Below are positions 22,618 to 35,610 of a DNA stretch of 64,000 bases, piece after piece. Positions within the stretch are counted from its first letter, which is position 1. Every line of letters begins with the position of its first letter. Source of the stretch: Alitta virens (taxonomy: Eukaryota; Annelida; Polychaeta; Phyllodocida; Nereididae); the NCBI GenBank assembly GCA_932294295.1, contig OW028574.1, forward strand, positions 30,388,145-30,452,144, read 5' to 3'. Both the position numbers and the translations under genes were made by a program. A model generated the notes under the pieces. It did not search any database, was not told the DNA's origin, and was given only the letters and a program-made list of their open reading frames with translations.

Positions 22618-23931
22618 TTATGTTTCTTATACAACTGCCTCAGGTTCTTCTTTGACTTGGGATTCTGGTGCAGTTTCAGCTCCTTTAACTTCTTCTGTCA
22701 CAACAGCTTCCACCATAACAGACTCACGTTCTTCGTTGAAGAGCCATTCTGGTCCAACTGCAGCTTCTGCAACAACTGCTATCTTTCACAACAGCCTCAG
22801 GTTCTTCTTTGACTGGTGATTCTGGTGCAGCTTGAGCTTCTGTAACTTCTTCATTTACAATTGCTTCCTCCACAATATCCTCAGGTTCTTTGACTGGTGA
22901 CTCAGGCGCTGATTCAGCTTCTGCAACATCTTCAGTCAGGATTGTTTCCTCCACAACAGACATATGTTCTTCTTCGACTGGTGATTCTGGTGCATTTGCA
23001 ATTTCAGTAACTTCTTCTATCACAACTGCTTCTTCCACAACTGACTCACATTCTTCCTTGAAAAGCAATTCAGGTCCAGTTTCCGTTTCTGTAACTTCTT
23101 CTGTCACAACGGCTTCCTCCACAACATACTCACGTCCTTTGACTGGTGATTTTTGAGCAGCTTTAGCTTCTGTAACTTCTTGTGTCACAATTGCTTTTTC
23201 CACAACAGCCTCAGATTCTTCTTTGACTGGTGATTCCATTCGGGTTTCAGCTTCGGTAACTTCTATCACAACTACTTCTTCCACAACTGCCTTCAGTTCT
23301 TGGACTGGTGATTCCAGTGTGGTTTCAGCTTCGGTAACTTCCTCTATCACAACTACTTCTTCCACAACTGCCTTCAGTTCTTCTTTGACTGGTGATTCTC
23401 TGGTGCAGCTTGAGCTTCGGTAACTTCTTCTGTCACAACGGCTTCCACAACAGACTCAGGTTCTTCCTTGACTGGTGATTTCAGTGTGGTTTCAGCTTCG
23501 GTAACTTCTATCACAACTACTTCTTCCACAACTGCCTTCAGTTCTTGGACTGGTGATTCCAGTGTGGTTTCAGCTTCGGTAACTTCCTCTATCACAACTA
23601 CTTCTTCCACAACTGCCTTCAGTTCTTCTTTGACTGGTGATTCTGGTGCAGCTTGAGCTTCGGTAACTTCTTCTGTCACTATTGCTTGCTCCAGAACAGT
23701 TTCAGGCACTGACTTGACTGGTGAATCTGGTGCACTGTCAGTTTTTGTAACTTCTTTTGTAACAATTGCTTCTTCCACAACAGAATCACATTCCTCCTGG
23801 ACTAGCAATTATGGTGCATCTTCAGCTTCTATAACTTCTTCTTTCACAATTTCTTCTTTCACAATAGCCTCAGGTTCTTCTTTGACTGGTGACTCTAGTG
23901 CAGTTTCAGTTCCTGCAATTTCTTGTGACAC
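22618..23931 (-). repeat. Unit U19 (1,314 bp)
   Basis: B is 22724-23365. An extra TAA in module 2 (+ strand caattatggtg near 23808) shortens segment A to 23374-23808. Module 16 has ESQVK. The TAA is shared only with U23. Confidence 0.93.
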
Positions 23932-25245
23932 TTATGTTTCTTATACAACTGCCTCAGGTTCTTCTTTGACTGGCGATTCTGGTGCAGTTTCAGCTCTTTT
24001 AACTTCTTCTGTCACAACAGCTTCCACCATAACAGACTCACGTTCTTCGTTGAAGAGCCATTCTGGTCCAACTGCAGCTTCTGCAACAACTGCTATCTTT
24101 CACAACAGCCTCAGGTTCTTCTTTGACTGGTGATTCTGGTGCAGCTTGAGCTTCTGTAACTTCTTCATTTACAATTGCTTCCTCCACAATATCCTCAGGT
24201 TCTTTGACTGGTGACTCAGGCGCTGATTCAGCTTCTGCAACATCTTCAGTCAGGATTGATTCCTCCACAACAGACATATGTTCTTCTTCGACTGGTGATT
24301 CTGGTGCATTTGCAATTTCAGTAACTTCTTCTATCACAACTGCTTCTTCCACAACTGACTCACATTCTTCCTTGAAGAGCAATTCAGGTCCAGTTTCCGT
24401 TTCTGTAACTTCTTCTGTCACAACGGCTTCCTCCACAACATACTCACGTCCTTTGACTGGTGATTTTTGAGCAGCTTTAGCTTCTGTAACTTCTTGTGTC
24501 ACAATTGCTTTTTCCACAACAGCCTCAGATTCTTCTTTGACTGGTGATTCCATTCGGGTTTCAGCTTCGGTAACTTCTATCACAACTACTTCTTCCACAA
24601 CTGCCTTCAGTTCTTGGACTGGTGATTCCAGTGTGGTTTCAGCTTCGGTAACTTCCTCTATCACAACTACTTCTTCCACAACTGCCTTCAGTTCTTCTTT
24701 GACTGGTGATTCTCTGGTGCAGCTTGAGCTTCGGTAACTTCTTCTGTCACAACGGCTTCCACAACAGACTCAGGTTCTTCCTTGACTGGTGATTTCAGTG
24801 TGGTTTCAGCTTCGGTAACTTCTATCACAACTACTTCTTCCACAACTGCCTTCAGTTCTTGGACTGGTGATTCCAGTGTGGTTTCAGCTTCGGTAACTTC
24901 CTCTATCACAACTACTTCTTCCACAACTGCCTTCAGTTCTTCTTTGACTGGTGATTCTGGTGCAGCTTGAGCTTCGGTAACTTCTTCTGTCACTATTGCT
25001 TGCTCCAGAACAGTTTCAGGCACTGACTTGACTGGTGAATCTGGTGCACTGTCAGTTTTTGTAACTTCTTTTGTAACAATTGCTTCTTCCACAACAGAAT
25101 CACATTCCTCCTGGACTAGCAATTCTGGTGCATCTTCAGCTTCTATAACTTCTTCTTTCACAATTTCTTCTTTCACAATAGCCTCAGGTTCTTCTTTGAC
25201 TGGTGACTCTAGTGCAGTTTCAGTTCCTGCAATTTCTTGTGACAC
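23932..25245 (-). repeat. Unit U20 (1,314 bp)
   Basis: Segment A is 24688-25245 and B is 24038-24679. M13 reads EESILTED (gattgattcc near 24256), shared only with U24. Confidence 0.93.
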
Positions 25246-26559
25246 TTATGTTTCTTATACAACTGCCTCAGGTTCTTCTTTGACTGGCGATTCTGGTGCA
25301 GTTTCAGCTCCTTTAACTTCTTCTGTCACAACAGCTTCCACCATAACAGACTCACGTTCTTCGTTGAAGAGCCATTCTGGTCCAACTGCAGCTTCTGCAA
25401 CAACTGCTATCTTTCACAACAGCCTCAGGTTCTTCTTTGACTGGTGATTCTGGTGCAGCTTGAGCTTCTGTAACTTCTTCATTTACAATTGCTTCCTCCA
25501 CAATATCCTCAGGTTCTTTGACTGGTGACTCAGGCGCTGATTCAGCTTCTGCAACATCTTCAGTCAGGATTGTTTCCTCCACAACAGACATATGTTCTTC
25601 TTCGACTGGTGATTCTGGTGCATTTGCAATTTCAGTAACTTCTTCTATCACAACTGCTTCTTCCACAACTGACTCACATTCTTCCTTGAAGAGCAATTCA
25701 GGTCCAGTTTCCGTTTCTGTAACTTCTTCTGTCACAACGGCTTCCTCCACAACATACTCACGTCCTTTGACTGGTGATTTTTGAGCAGCTTTAGCTTCTG
25801 TAACTTCTTGTGTCACAATTGCTTTTTCCACAACAGCCTCAGATTCTTCTTTGACTGGTGATTCCATTCGGGTTTCAGCTTCGGTAACTTCTATCACAAC
25901 TACTTCTTCCACAACTGCCTTCAGTTCTTGGACTGGTGATTCCAGTGTGGTTTCAGCTTCGGTAACTTCCTCTATCACAACTACTTCTTCCACAACTGCC
26001 TTCAGTTCTCCTTTGACTGGTGATTCTCTGGTGCAGCTTGAGCTTCGGTAACTTCTTCTGTCACAACGGCTTCCACAACAGACTCAGGTTCTTCCTTGAC
26101 TGGTGATTTCAGTGTGGTTTCAGCTTCGGTAACTTCTATCACAACTACTTCTTCCACAACTGCCTTCAGTTCTTGAACTGGTGATTCCAGTGTGGTTTCA
26201 GCTTCGGTAACTTCCTCTATCACAACTACTTCTTCCACAACTGCCTTCAGTTCTTCTTTGACTGGTGATTCTGGTGCAGCTTGAGCTTCGGTAACTTCTT
26301 CTGTCACTATTGCTTGCTCCAGAACAGTTTCAGGCACTGACTTGACTGGTGAATCTGGTGCACTTTCAGTTTTTGTAACTTCTTTTGTAACAATTGCTTC
26401 TTCCACAACAGAATCACATTCCTCCTGGACTAGCAATTCTGGTGCATCTTCAGTTTCTATAACTTCTTCTTTCACAATTTCTTCTTTCACAATAGCCCCA
26501 GGTTCTTCTTTGACTGGTGACTCTAGTGCAGTTTCAGTTCCCGCAATTTCTTGTGACAC
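25246..26559 (-). repeat. Unit U21 (1,314 bp)
   Basis: Segment A is 26002-26559 and B is 25352-25993. Markers are EEPGAIV, VIETED, TKTESAP and NHQSKEN, all shared with U24. Confidence 0.93.
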
Positions 26560-27800
26560 TTATGTTTCTTATACAACTGCCTCAGGTTCTTCTTTGACTG
26601 GCGATTCTGGTGCAGTTTCAGCTCCTTTAACTTCTTCTGTCACAACAGCTTCCACCACAACAGCCTCAGGTTCTTCTTTGACTGGTGATTCTGGTGCAGC
26701 TTGAGCTTCTGTAACTTCTTCATTTACAATTGCTTCCTCCACAATATCCTCAGGTTCTTTGACTGGTGACTCAGGCGCTGATTCAGCTTCTGTAACATCT
26801 TCAGTCAGGATTGTTTCCTCCACAACAGACATATGTTCTTCTTTGACAGGTGATTCTGGTGCATTTGCAATTTCAGTAACTTCTTCTATCACAACTGCTT
26901 CTTCCACAACTGACTCACATTCTTCCTTGAAGAGCAATTCAGGTCCAGTTTCCGTTTCTGTAACTTCTTCTGTCACAACGGCTTCCTCCACAACATACTC
27001 ACGTCCTTTGACTGGTGATTTTTGAGCAGCTTTAGCTTCTGTAACTTCTTGTGTCACAATTGCTTTTTCCACAACAGCCTCAGATTCTTCTTTGACTGGT
27101 GATTCCATTGGGGTTTCAGCTTCGGTAACTTCTATCACAACTACTTCTTCCACAACTGCCTTCAGTTCTTGGACTGGTGATTCCAGTGTGGTTTCAGCTT
27201 CGGTAACTTCCTATATCACAACTACTTCTTCCACAACTGCCTTCAGTTCTTCTTTGACTGGTGATTCTCTGGTGCAGCTTGAGCTTCGGTAACTTCTTCT
27301 GTCACAACGGCTTCCACAACAGACTCAGGTTCTTCCTTGACTGGTGATTTCAGTGTGGTTTCAGCTTCGGTAACTTCTATCACAACTACTTCTTCCACAA
27401 CTGCCTTCAGTTCTTGGACTGGTGATTCCAGTGTGGTTTCAGCTTCGGTAACTTCCTCTATCACAACTACTTCTTCCACAACTGCCTTCAGTTCTTCTTT
27501 GACTGGTGATTCTGGTGCAGCTTGAGCTTCGGTAACTTCTTCTGTCACTATTGCTTGCTCCAGAACAGTTTCAGGCACTGACTTGACTGGTGAATCTGGT
27601 GCACTGTCAGTTTTTGTAACTTCTTTTGTAACAATTGCTTCTTCCACAACAGAATCACATTCCTCCTGGACTAGCAATTCTGGTGCATCTTCAGCTTCTA
27701 TAACTTCTTCTTTCACAATTTCTTCTTTCACAATAGCCTCAGGTTCTTCTTTGACTGGTGACTCTAGTGCAGTTTCAGTTCCTGCAATTTCTTGTGACAC
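26560..27800 (-). repeat. Unit U22, module 15 deleted (1,241 bp)
   Basis: A 73-bp deletion removes module 15 with its 1-nt insertion, so module 14 joins module 16 in frame (EPEAVVVEAVVTEEV). The resulting stretch 26569-27153 is 194 residues long. Segment A is 27243-27800. Module 8 has the TAG. Confidence 0.93.
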
Positions 27801-29114
27801 TTATGTTTCTTATACAACTGCCTCAGGTTCTTCTTTGACTTGGGATTCTGGTGCAGTTTCAGCTCCTTTAACTTCTTCTGTCACAACAGCTTCCACCATA
27901 ACAGACTCACGTTCTTCGTTGAAGAGCCATTCTGGTCCAACTGCAGCTTCTGCAACAACTGCTATCTTTCACAACAGCCTCAGGTTCTTCTTTGACTGGT
28001 GATTCTGGTGCAGCTTGAGCTTCTGTAACTTCTTCATTTACAATTGCTTCCTCCACAATATCCTCAGGTTCTTTGACTGGTGACTCAGGCGCTGATTCAG
28101 CTTCTGCAACATCTTCAGTCAGGATTGTTTCCTCCACAACAGACATATGTTCTTCTTCGACTGGTGATTCTGGTGCATTTGCAATTTCAGTAACTTCTTC
28201 TATCACAACTGCTTCTTCCACAACTGACTCACATTCTTCCTTGAAAAGCAATTCAGGTCCAGTTTCCGTTTCTGTAACTTCTTCTGTCACAACGGCTTCC
28301 TCCACAACATACTCACGTCCTTTGACTGGTGATTTTTGAGCAGCTTTAGCTTCTGTAACTTCTTGTGTCACAATTGCTTTTTCCACAACAGCCTCAGATT
28401 CTTCTTTGACTGGTGATTCCATTCGGGTTTCAGCTTCGGTAACTTCTATCACAACTACTTCTTCCACAACTGCCTTCAGTTCTTGGACTGGTGATTCCAG
28501 TGTGGTTTCAGCTTCGGTAACTTCCTCTATCACAACTACTTCTTCCACAACTGCCTTCAGTTCTTCTTTGACTGGTGATTCTCTGGTGCAGCTTGAGCTT
28601 CGGTAACTTCTTCTGTCACAACGGCTTCCACAACAGACTCAGGTTCTTCCTTGACTGGTGATTTCAGTGTGGTTTCAGCTTCGGTAACTTCTATCACAAC
28701 TACTTCTTCCACAACTGCCTTCAGTTCTTGGACTGGTGATTCCAGTGTGGTTTCAGCTTCGGTAACTTCCTCTATCACAACTACTTCTTCCACAACTGCC
28801 TTCAGTTCTTCTTTGACTGGTGATTCTGGTGCAGCTTGAGCTTCGGTAACTTCTTCTGTCACTATTGCTTGCTCCAGAACAGTTTCAGGCACTGACTTGA
28901 CTGGTGAATCTGGTGCACTGTCAGTTTTTGTAACTTCTTTTGTAACAATTGCTTCTTCCACAACAGAATCACATTCCTCCTGGACTAGCAATTATGGTGC
29001 ATCTTCAGCTTCTATAACTTCTTCTTTCACAATTTCTTCTTTCACAATAGCCTCAGGTTCTTCTTTGACTGGTGACTCTAGTGCAGTTTCAGTTCCTGCA
29101 ATTTCTTGTGACAC
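27801..29114 (-). repeat. Unit U23 (1,314 bp)
   Basis: B is 27907-28548. The extra TAA in module 2 near 28991 shortens segment A to 28557-28991. Near copy of U19, 5,183 bp away. Confidence 0.93.
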
Positions 29115-30428
29115 TTATGTTTCTTATACAACTGCCTCAGGTTCTTCTTTGACTGGCGATTCTGGTGCAGTTTCAGCTCTTTTAACTTCTTCTGTCACAA
29201 CAGCTTCCACCATAACAGACTCACGTTCTTCGTTGAAGAGCCATTCTGGTCCAACTGCAGCTTCTGCAACAACTGCTATCTTTCACAACAGCCTCAGGTT
29301 CTTCTTTGACTGGTGATTCTGGTGCAGCTTGAGCTTCTGTAACTTCTTCATTTACAATTGCTTCCTCCACAATATCCTCAGGTTCTTTGACTGGTGACTC
29401 AGGCGCTGATTCAGCTTCTGCAACATCTTCAGTCAGGATTGATTCCTCCACAACAGACATATGTTCTTCTTCGACTGGTGATTCTGGTGCATTTGCAATT
29501 TCAGTAACTTCTTCTATCACAACTGCTTCTTCCACAACTGACTCACATTCTTCCTTGAAGAGCAATTCAGGTCCAGTTTCCGTTTCTGTAACTTCTTCTG
29601 TCACAACGGCTTCCTCCACAACATACTCACGTCCTTTGACTGGTGATTTTTGAGCAGCTTTAGCTTCTGTAACTTCTTGTGTCACAATTGCTTTTTCCAC
29701 AACAGCCTCAGATTCTTCTTTGACTGGTGATTCCATTCGGGTTTCAGCTTCGGTAACTTCTATCACAACTACTTCTTCCACAACTGCCTTCAGTTCTTGG
29801 ACTGGTGATTCCAGTGTGGTTTCAGCTTCGGTAACTTCCTCTATCACAACTACTTCTTCCACAACTGCCTTCAGTTCTCCTTTGACTGGTGATTCTCTGG
29901 TGCAGCTTGAGCTTCGGTAACTTCTTCTGTCACAACGGCTTCCACAACAGACTCAGGTTCTTCCTTGACTGGTGATTTCAGTGTGGTTTCAGCTTCGGTA
30001 ACTTCTATCACAACTACTTCTTCCACAACTGCCTTCAGTTCTTGGACTGGTGATTCCAGTGTGGTTTCAGCTTCGGTAACTTCCTCTATCACAACTACTT
30101 CTTCCACAACTGCCTTCAGTTCTTCTTTGACTGGTGATTCTGGTGCAGCTTGAGCTTCGGTAACTTCTTCTGTCACTATTGCTTGCTCCAGAACAGTTTC
30201 AGGCACTGACTTGACTGGTGAATCTGGTGCACTTTCAGTTTTTGTAACTTCTTTTGTAACAATTGCTTCTTCCACAACAGAATCACATTCCTCCTGGACT
30301 AGCAATTCTGGTGCATCTTCAGTTTCTATAACTTCTTCTTTCACAATTTCTTCTTTCACAATAGCCCCAGGTTCTTCTTTGACTGGTGACTCTAGTGCAG
30401 TTTCAGTTCCTGCAATTTCTTGTGACAC
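29115..30428 (-). repeat. Unit U24 (1,314 bp)
   Basis: Segment A is 29871-30428 and B is 29221-29862. It carries both EESILTED (as U20) and the EEPGAIV/VIETED/TKTESAP set (as U21), so it looks like a fusion of those two units. Confidence 0.93.
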
Positions 30429-31669
30429 TTATGTTTCTTATACAACTGCCTCAGGTTCTTCTTTGACTGGCGATTCTGGTGCAGTTTCAGCTCCTTTAAC
30501 TTCTTCTGTCACAACAGCTTCCACCACAACAGCCTCAGGTTCTTCTTTGACTGGTGATTCTGGTGCAGCTTGAGCTTCTGTAACTTCTTCATTTACAATT
30601 GCTTCCTCCACAATATCCTCAGGTTCTTTGACTGGTGACTCAGGCGCTGATTCAGCTTCTGTAACATCTTCAGTCAGGATTGTTTCCTCCACAACAGACA
30701 TATGTTCTTCTTTGACAGGTGATTCTGGTGCATTTGCAATTTCAGTAACTTCTTCTATCACAACTGCTTCTTCCACAACTGACTCACATTCTTCCTTGAA
30801 GAGCAATTCAGGTCCAGTTTCCGTTTCTGTAACTTCTTCTGTCACAACGGCTTCCTCCACAACATACTCACGTCCTTTGACTGGTGATTTTTGAGCAGCT
30901 TTAGCTTCTGTAACTTCTTGTGTCACAATTGCTTTTTCCACAACAGCCTCAGATTCTTCTTTGACTGGTGATTCCATTGGGGTTTCAGCTTCGGTAACTT
31001 CTATCACAACTACTTCTTCCACCACTGCCTTCAGTTCTTGGACTGGTGATTCCAGTGTGGTTTCAGCTTCGGTAACTTCCTATATCACAACTACTTCTTC
31101 CACAACTGCCTTCAGTTCTTCTTTGACTGGTGATTCTCTGGTGCAGCTTGAGCTTCGGTAACTTCTTCTGTCACAACGGCTTCCACAACAGACTCAGGTT
31201 CTTCCTTGACTGGTGATTTCAGTGTGGTTTCAGCTTCGGTAACTTCTATCACAACTACTTCTTCCACAACTGCCTTCAGTTCTTGGACTGGTGATTCCAG
31301 TGTGGTTTCAGCTTCGGTAACTTCCTCTATCACAACTACTTCTTCCACAACTGCCTTCAGTTCTTCTTTGACTGGTGATTCTGGTGCAGCTTGAGCTTCG
31401 GTAACTTCTTCTGTCACTATTGCTTGCTCCAGAACAGTTTCAGGCACTGACTTGACTGGTGAATCTGGTGCACTGTCAGTTTTTGTAACTTCTTTTGTAA
31501 CAATTGCTTCTTCCACAACAGAATCACATTCCTCCTGGACTAGCAATTCTGGTGCATCTTCAGCTTCTATAACTTCTTCTTTCACAATTTCTTCTTTCAC
31601 AATAGCCTCAGGTTCTTCTTTGACTGGTGACTCTAGTGCAGTTTCAGTTCCTGCAATTTCTTGTGACAC
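30429..31669 (-). repeat. Unit U25, module 15 deleted (1,241 bp)
   Basis: Same 73-bp deletion as U22, 3,869 bp away. The fused stretch is 30438-31025 (195 residues) and segment A is 31112-31669. Module 8 has the TAG. Confidence 0.93.
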
Positions 31670-32983
31670 TTATGTTTCTTATACAACTGCCTCAGGTTCT
31701 TCTTTGACTTGGGATTCTGGTGCAGTTTCAGCTCCTTTAACTTCTTCTGTCACAACAGCTTCCACCATAACAGACTCTCGTTCTTCGTTGAAGAGCCATT
31801 CTGGTCCAACTGCAGCTTCTGCAACAACTGCTATCTTTCACAACAGCCTCAGGTTCTTCTTTGACTGGTGATTCTGGTGCAGCTTGAGCTTCTGTAACTT
31901 CTTCATTTACAATTGCTTCCTCCACAATATCCTCAGGTTCTTTGACTGGTGACTCAGGCGCTGATTCAGCTTCTGCAACATCTTCAGTCAGGATTGTTTC
32001 CTCCACAACAGACATATGTTCTTCTTCGACTGGTGATTCTGGTGCATTTGCAGTTTCAGTAACTTCTTCTATCACAACTGCTTCTTCCACAACTGACTCA
32101 CATTCTTCCTTGAAGAGCAATTCAGGTCCAGTTTCCGTTTCTGTAACTTCTTCTGTCACAACGGCTTCCTCCACAACATACTCACGTCCTTTGACTGGTG
32201 ATTTTTGAGCAGCTTTAGCTTCTGTAACTTCTTGTGTCACAATTGCTTTTTCCACAACAGCCTCAGATTCTTCTTTGACTGGTGATTCCATTCGGGTTTC
32301 AGCTTCGGTAACTTCTATCACAACTACTTCTTCCACCACTGCCTTCAGTTCTTGGACTGGTGATTCCAGTGTGGTTTCAGCTTCGGTAACTTCCTCTATC
32401 ACAACTACTTCTTCCACAACTGCCTTCAGTTCTCCTTTGACTGGTGATTCTCTGGTGCAGCTTGAGCTTCGGTAACTTCTTCTGTCACAACGGCTTCCAC
32501 AACAGACTCAGGTTCTTCCTTGACTGGTGATTTCAGTGTGGTTTCAGCTTCGGTAACTTCTATCACAACTACTTCTTCCACAACTGCCTTCAGTTCTTGA
32601 ACTGGTGATTCCAGTGTGGTTTCAGCTTTGGTAACTTCCTCTATCACAACTACTTCTTCCACAACTGCCTTCAGTTCTTCTTTGACTGGTGATTCTGGTG
32701 CAGCTTGAGCTTCGGTAACTTCTTCTGTCACTATTCCTTGCTCCAGAACAGTTTCAGGCACTGACTTGACTGGTGAATCTGGTGCACTGTCAGTTTTTGT
32801 AACTTCTTTTGTAACAATTGCTTCTTCCACAACAGAATCACATTCCTCCTGTACTAGCAATTCTGGTGCATCTTCAGTTTCTATAACTTCTTCTTTCACA
32901 ATTTCTTCTTTCACAATAGCCTCAGGTTCTTCTTTGACTGGTGACTCTAGTGCAGTTTCAGTTCCTGCAATTTCTTGTGACAC
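31670..32983 (-). repeat. Unit U26 (1,314 bp)
   Basis: Segment A is 32426-32983 (with EQGIVTEE and VTKAETT). B is 31737-32417, extended to 226 residues because the usual TGA after the module 15 insertion is changed (gactctcg near 31775). That base change is silent in the true module 15/16 frame. Confidence 0.93.
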
Positions 32984-34296
32984 TTATGTTTCTTATACAA
33001 CTGCCTCAGGCTCTTCTTTGACTGGCGATTCTGGTGCAGTTTCAGCTCCTTTAACTTCTTATGTCACAACAGCTTCCACCATAACAGACTCACGTTCTTC
33101 GTTGAAGAGCCATTCTGGTCCAACTGCAGCTTCTGCAACAACTGCTATCTTTCACAACAGCCTCAGGTTCTTCTTTGACTGGTGATTCTGGTGCAGCTTG
33201 AGCTTCTGTAACTTCTTCATTTACAATTGCTTCCTCCACAATATCCTCAGGTTCTTTGACTGGTGACTCAGGCACTGATTCAGCTTCTGTAACATCTTCA
33301 GTCAGGATTGTTTCCTCCACAACAGACATATGTTCTTCTTCGACTGGTGATTCTGGTGCATTTGCAATTTCAGTAACTTCTTCTATCACAACTGCTTCTT
33401 CCACAACTGACTCACATTCTTCCTTGAAGAGCAATTCAGGTCCAGTTTCCATTTCTGTAACTTCTTCTGTCACAACGGCTTCCTCCACAACATACTCACG
33501 TCCTTTGACTGGTGATGTTTGAGCAACTTTAGCTTCTGTAACTTCTTGTGTCACAATTGCTTTTTCCACAACAGCCTCAGATTCTTCTTTGACTGGTGAT
33601 TCTCTGGTGCAGCTTGAGCTTCGGTAACTTCTTCTGTCACAACGGCTTCCACAACAGACTCAGGTTCTTCCTTGACTGGTGATTTCAGTGTGGTTTCAGC
33701 TTCGGTAACTTCTATCACAACTACTTCCACAACTGCCTTCAGTTCTTCTTTGACTGGTGATTCTCTGGTGCAGCTTGAGCTTCGGTAACTTCTTCTGTCA
33801 CAACGGCTTCCACAACAGACTCAGGTTCTTCCTTGACTGGTGATTTCAGTGTGGTTTCAGCTTCGGTAACTTCTATCACAACTACTTCTTCCACAACTGC
33901 CTTCAGTTCTTGGACTGGTGATTCCAGTGTGGTTTCAGCTTCGGTAACTTCCTCTATCACAACTACTTCTTCCACAACTGCCTTCAGTTCTTCTTTGACT
34001 GGTGATTCTGGTGCAGCTTGAGCTTCGGTAACTTCTTCTGTCACTATTGCTTGCTCCAGAACAGTTTCAGGCACTGACTTGACTGGTGAATCTGGTGCAC
34101 TGTCAGTTTTTGTAACTTCTTTTGTAACAATTGCTTCTTCCACAACAGAATCACATTCCTCCTGGACTAGCAATTCTGGTGCATCTTCAGCTTCTATAAC
34201 TTCTTCTTTCACAATTTCTTCTTTCACAATAGCCTCAGGTTCTTCTTTGACTGGTGACTCTAGTGCAGTTTCAGTTCCTGCAATTTCTTGTGACAC
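32984..34296 (-). repeat. Unit U27, converted type with second 2-nt insertion (1,313 bp)
   Basis: Modules 8-9 are replaced by a copy of the module 6-7 segment, bringing a second gattctctgg near 33596. A 3-nt loss near 33724 gives 1,313 instead of 1,316 bp. Segment A is 33739-34296 and B is 33090-33569. M10 reads AKVAQTSPVK. Confidence 0.9.
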
Positions 34297-35610
34297 TTAT
34301 GTTTCTTATACAACTGCCTCAGGTTCTTCTTTGACTTGGGATTCTGGTGCAGTTTCAGCTCCTTTAACTTCTTCTGTCACAACAGCTTCCACCATAACAG
34401 ACTCACGTTCTTCGTTGAAGAGCCATTCTGGTCCAACTGCAGCTTCTGCAACAACTGCTATCTTTCACAACAGCCTCAGGTTCTTCTTTGACTGGTGATT
34501 CTGGTGCAGCTTGAGCTTCTGTAACTTCTTCATTTACAATTGCTTCCTCCACAATATCCTCAGGTTCTTTGACTGGTGACTCAGGCGCTGATTCAGCTTC
34601 TGCAACATCTTCAGTCAGGATTGTTTCCTCCACAACAGACATATGTTCTTCTTCGACTGGTGATTCTGGTGCATTTGCAATTTCAGTAACTTCTTCTATC
34701 ACAACTGCTTCTTCCACAACTGACTCACATTCTTCCTTGAAGAGCAATTCAGGTCCAGTTTCCGTTTCTGTAACTTCTTCTGTCACAACGGCTTCCTCCA
34801 CAACATACTCACGTCCTTTGACTGGTGATTTTTGAGCAGCTTTAGCTTCTGTAACTTCTTGTGTCACAATTGCTTTTTCCACAACAGCCTCAGATTCTTC
34901 TTTGACTGGTGATTCCATTCGAGTTTCAGCTTCGGTAACTTCTATCACAACTACTTCTTCCACAACTGCCTTCAGTTCTTGGACTGGTGATTCCAGTGTG
35001 GTTTCAGCTTCGGTAACTTCCTCTATCACAACTACTTCTTCCACAACTGCCTTCAGTTCTCCTTTGACTGGTGATTCTCTGGTGCAGCTTGAGCTTCGGT
35101 AACTTCTTCTGTCACAACGGCTTCCACAACAGACTCAGGTTCTTCCTTGACTGGTGATTTCAGTGTGGTTTCAGCTTCGGTAACTTCTATCACAACTACT
35201 TCTTCCACAACTGCCTTCAGTTCTTGGACTGGTGATTCCAGTGTGGTTTCAGCTTCGGTAACTTCCTCTATCACAACTACTTCTTCCACAACTGCCTTCA
35301 GTTCTTCTTTGACTGGTGATTCTGGTGCAGCTTGAGCTTCGGTAACTTCTTCTGTCACTATTGCTTGCTCCAGAACAGTTTCAGGCACTGACTTGACTGG
35401 TGAATCTGGTGCACTGTCAGTTTTTGTAACTTCTTTTGTAACAATTGCTTCTTCCACAACAGAATCACATTCCTCCTGGACTAGCAATTCTGGTGCATCT
35501 TCAGTTTCTATAACTTCTTCTTTCACAATTTCTTCTTTCACAATAGCCTCAGGTTCTTCTTTGACTGGTGACTCTAGTGCAGTTTCAGTTCCTGCAATCT
35601 CTTGTGACAC
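34297..35610 (-). repeat. Unit U28 (1,314 bp)
   Basis: Segment A is 35053-35610 (VIETED, NHQSKEN) and B is 34403-35044. Module 16 has ESQVK. Confidence 0.93.
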
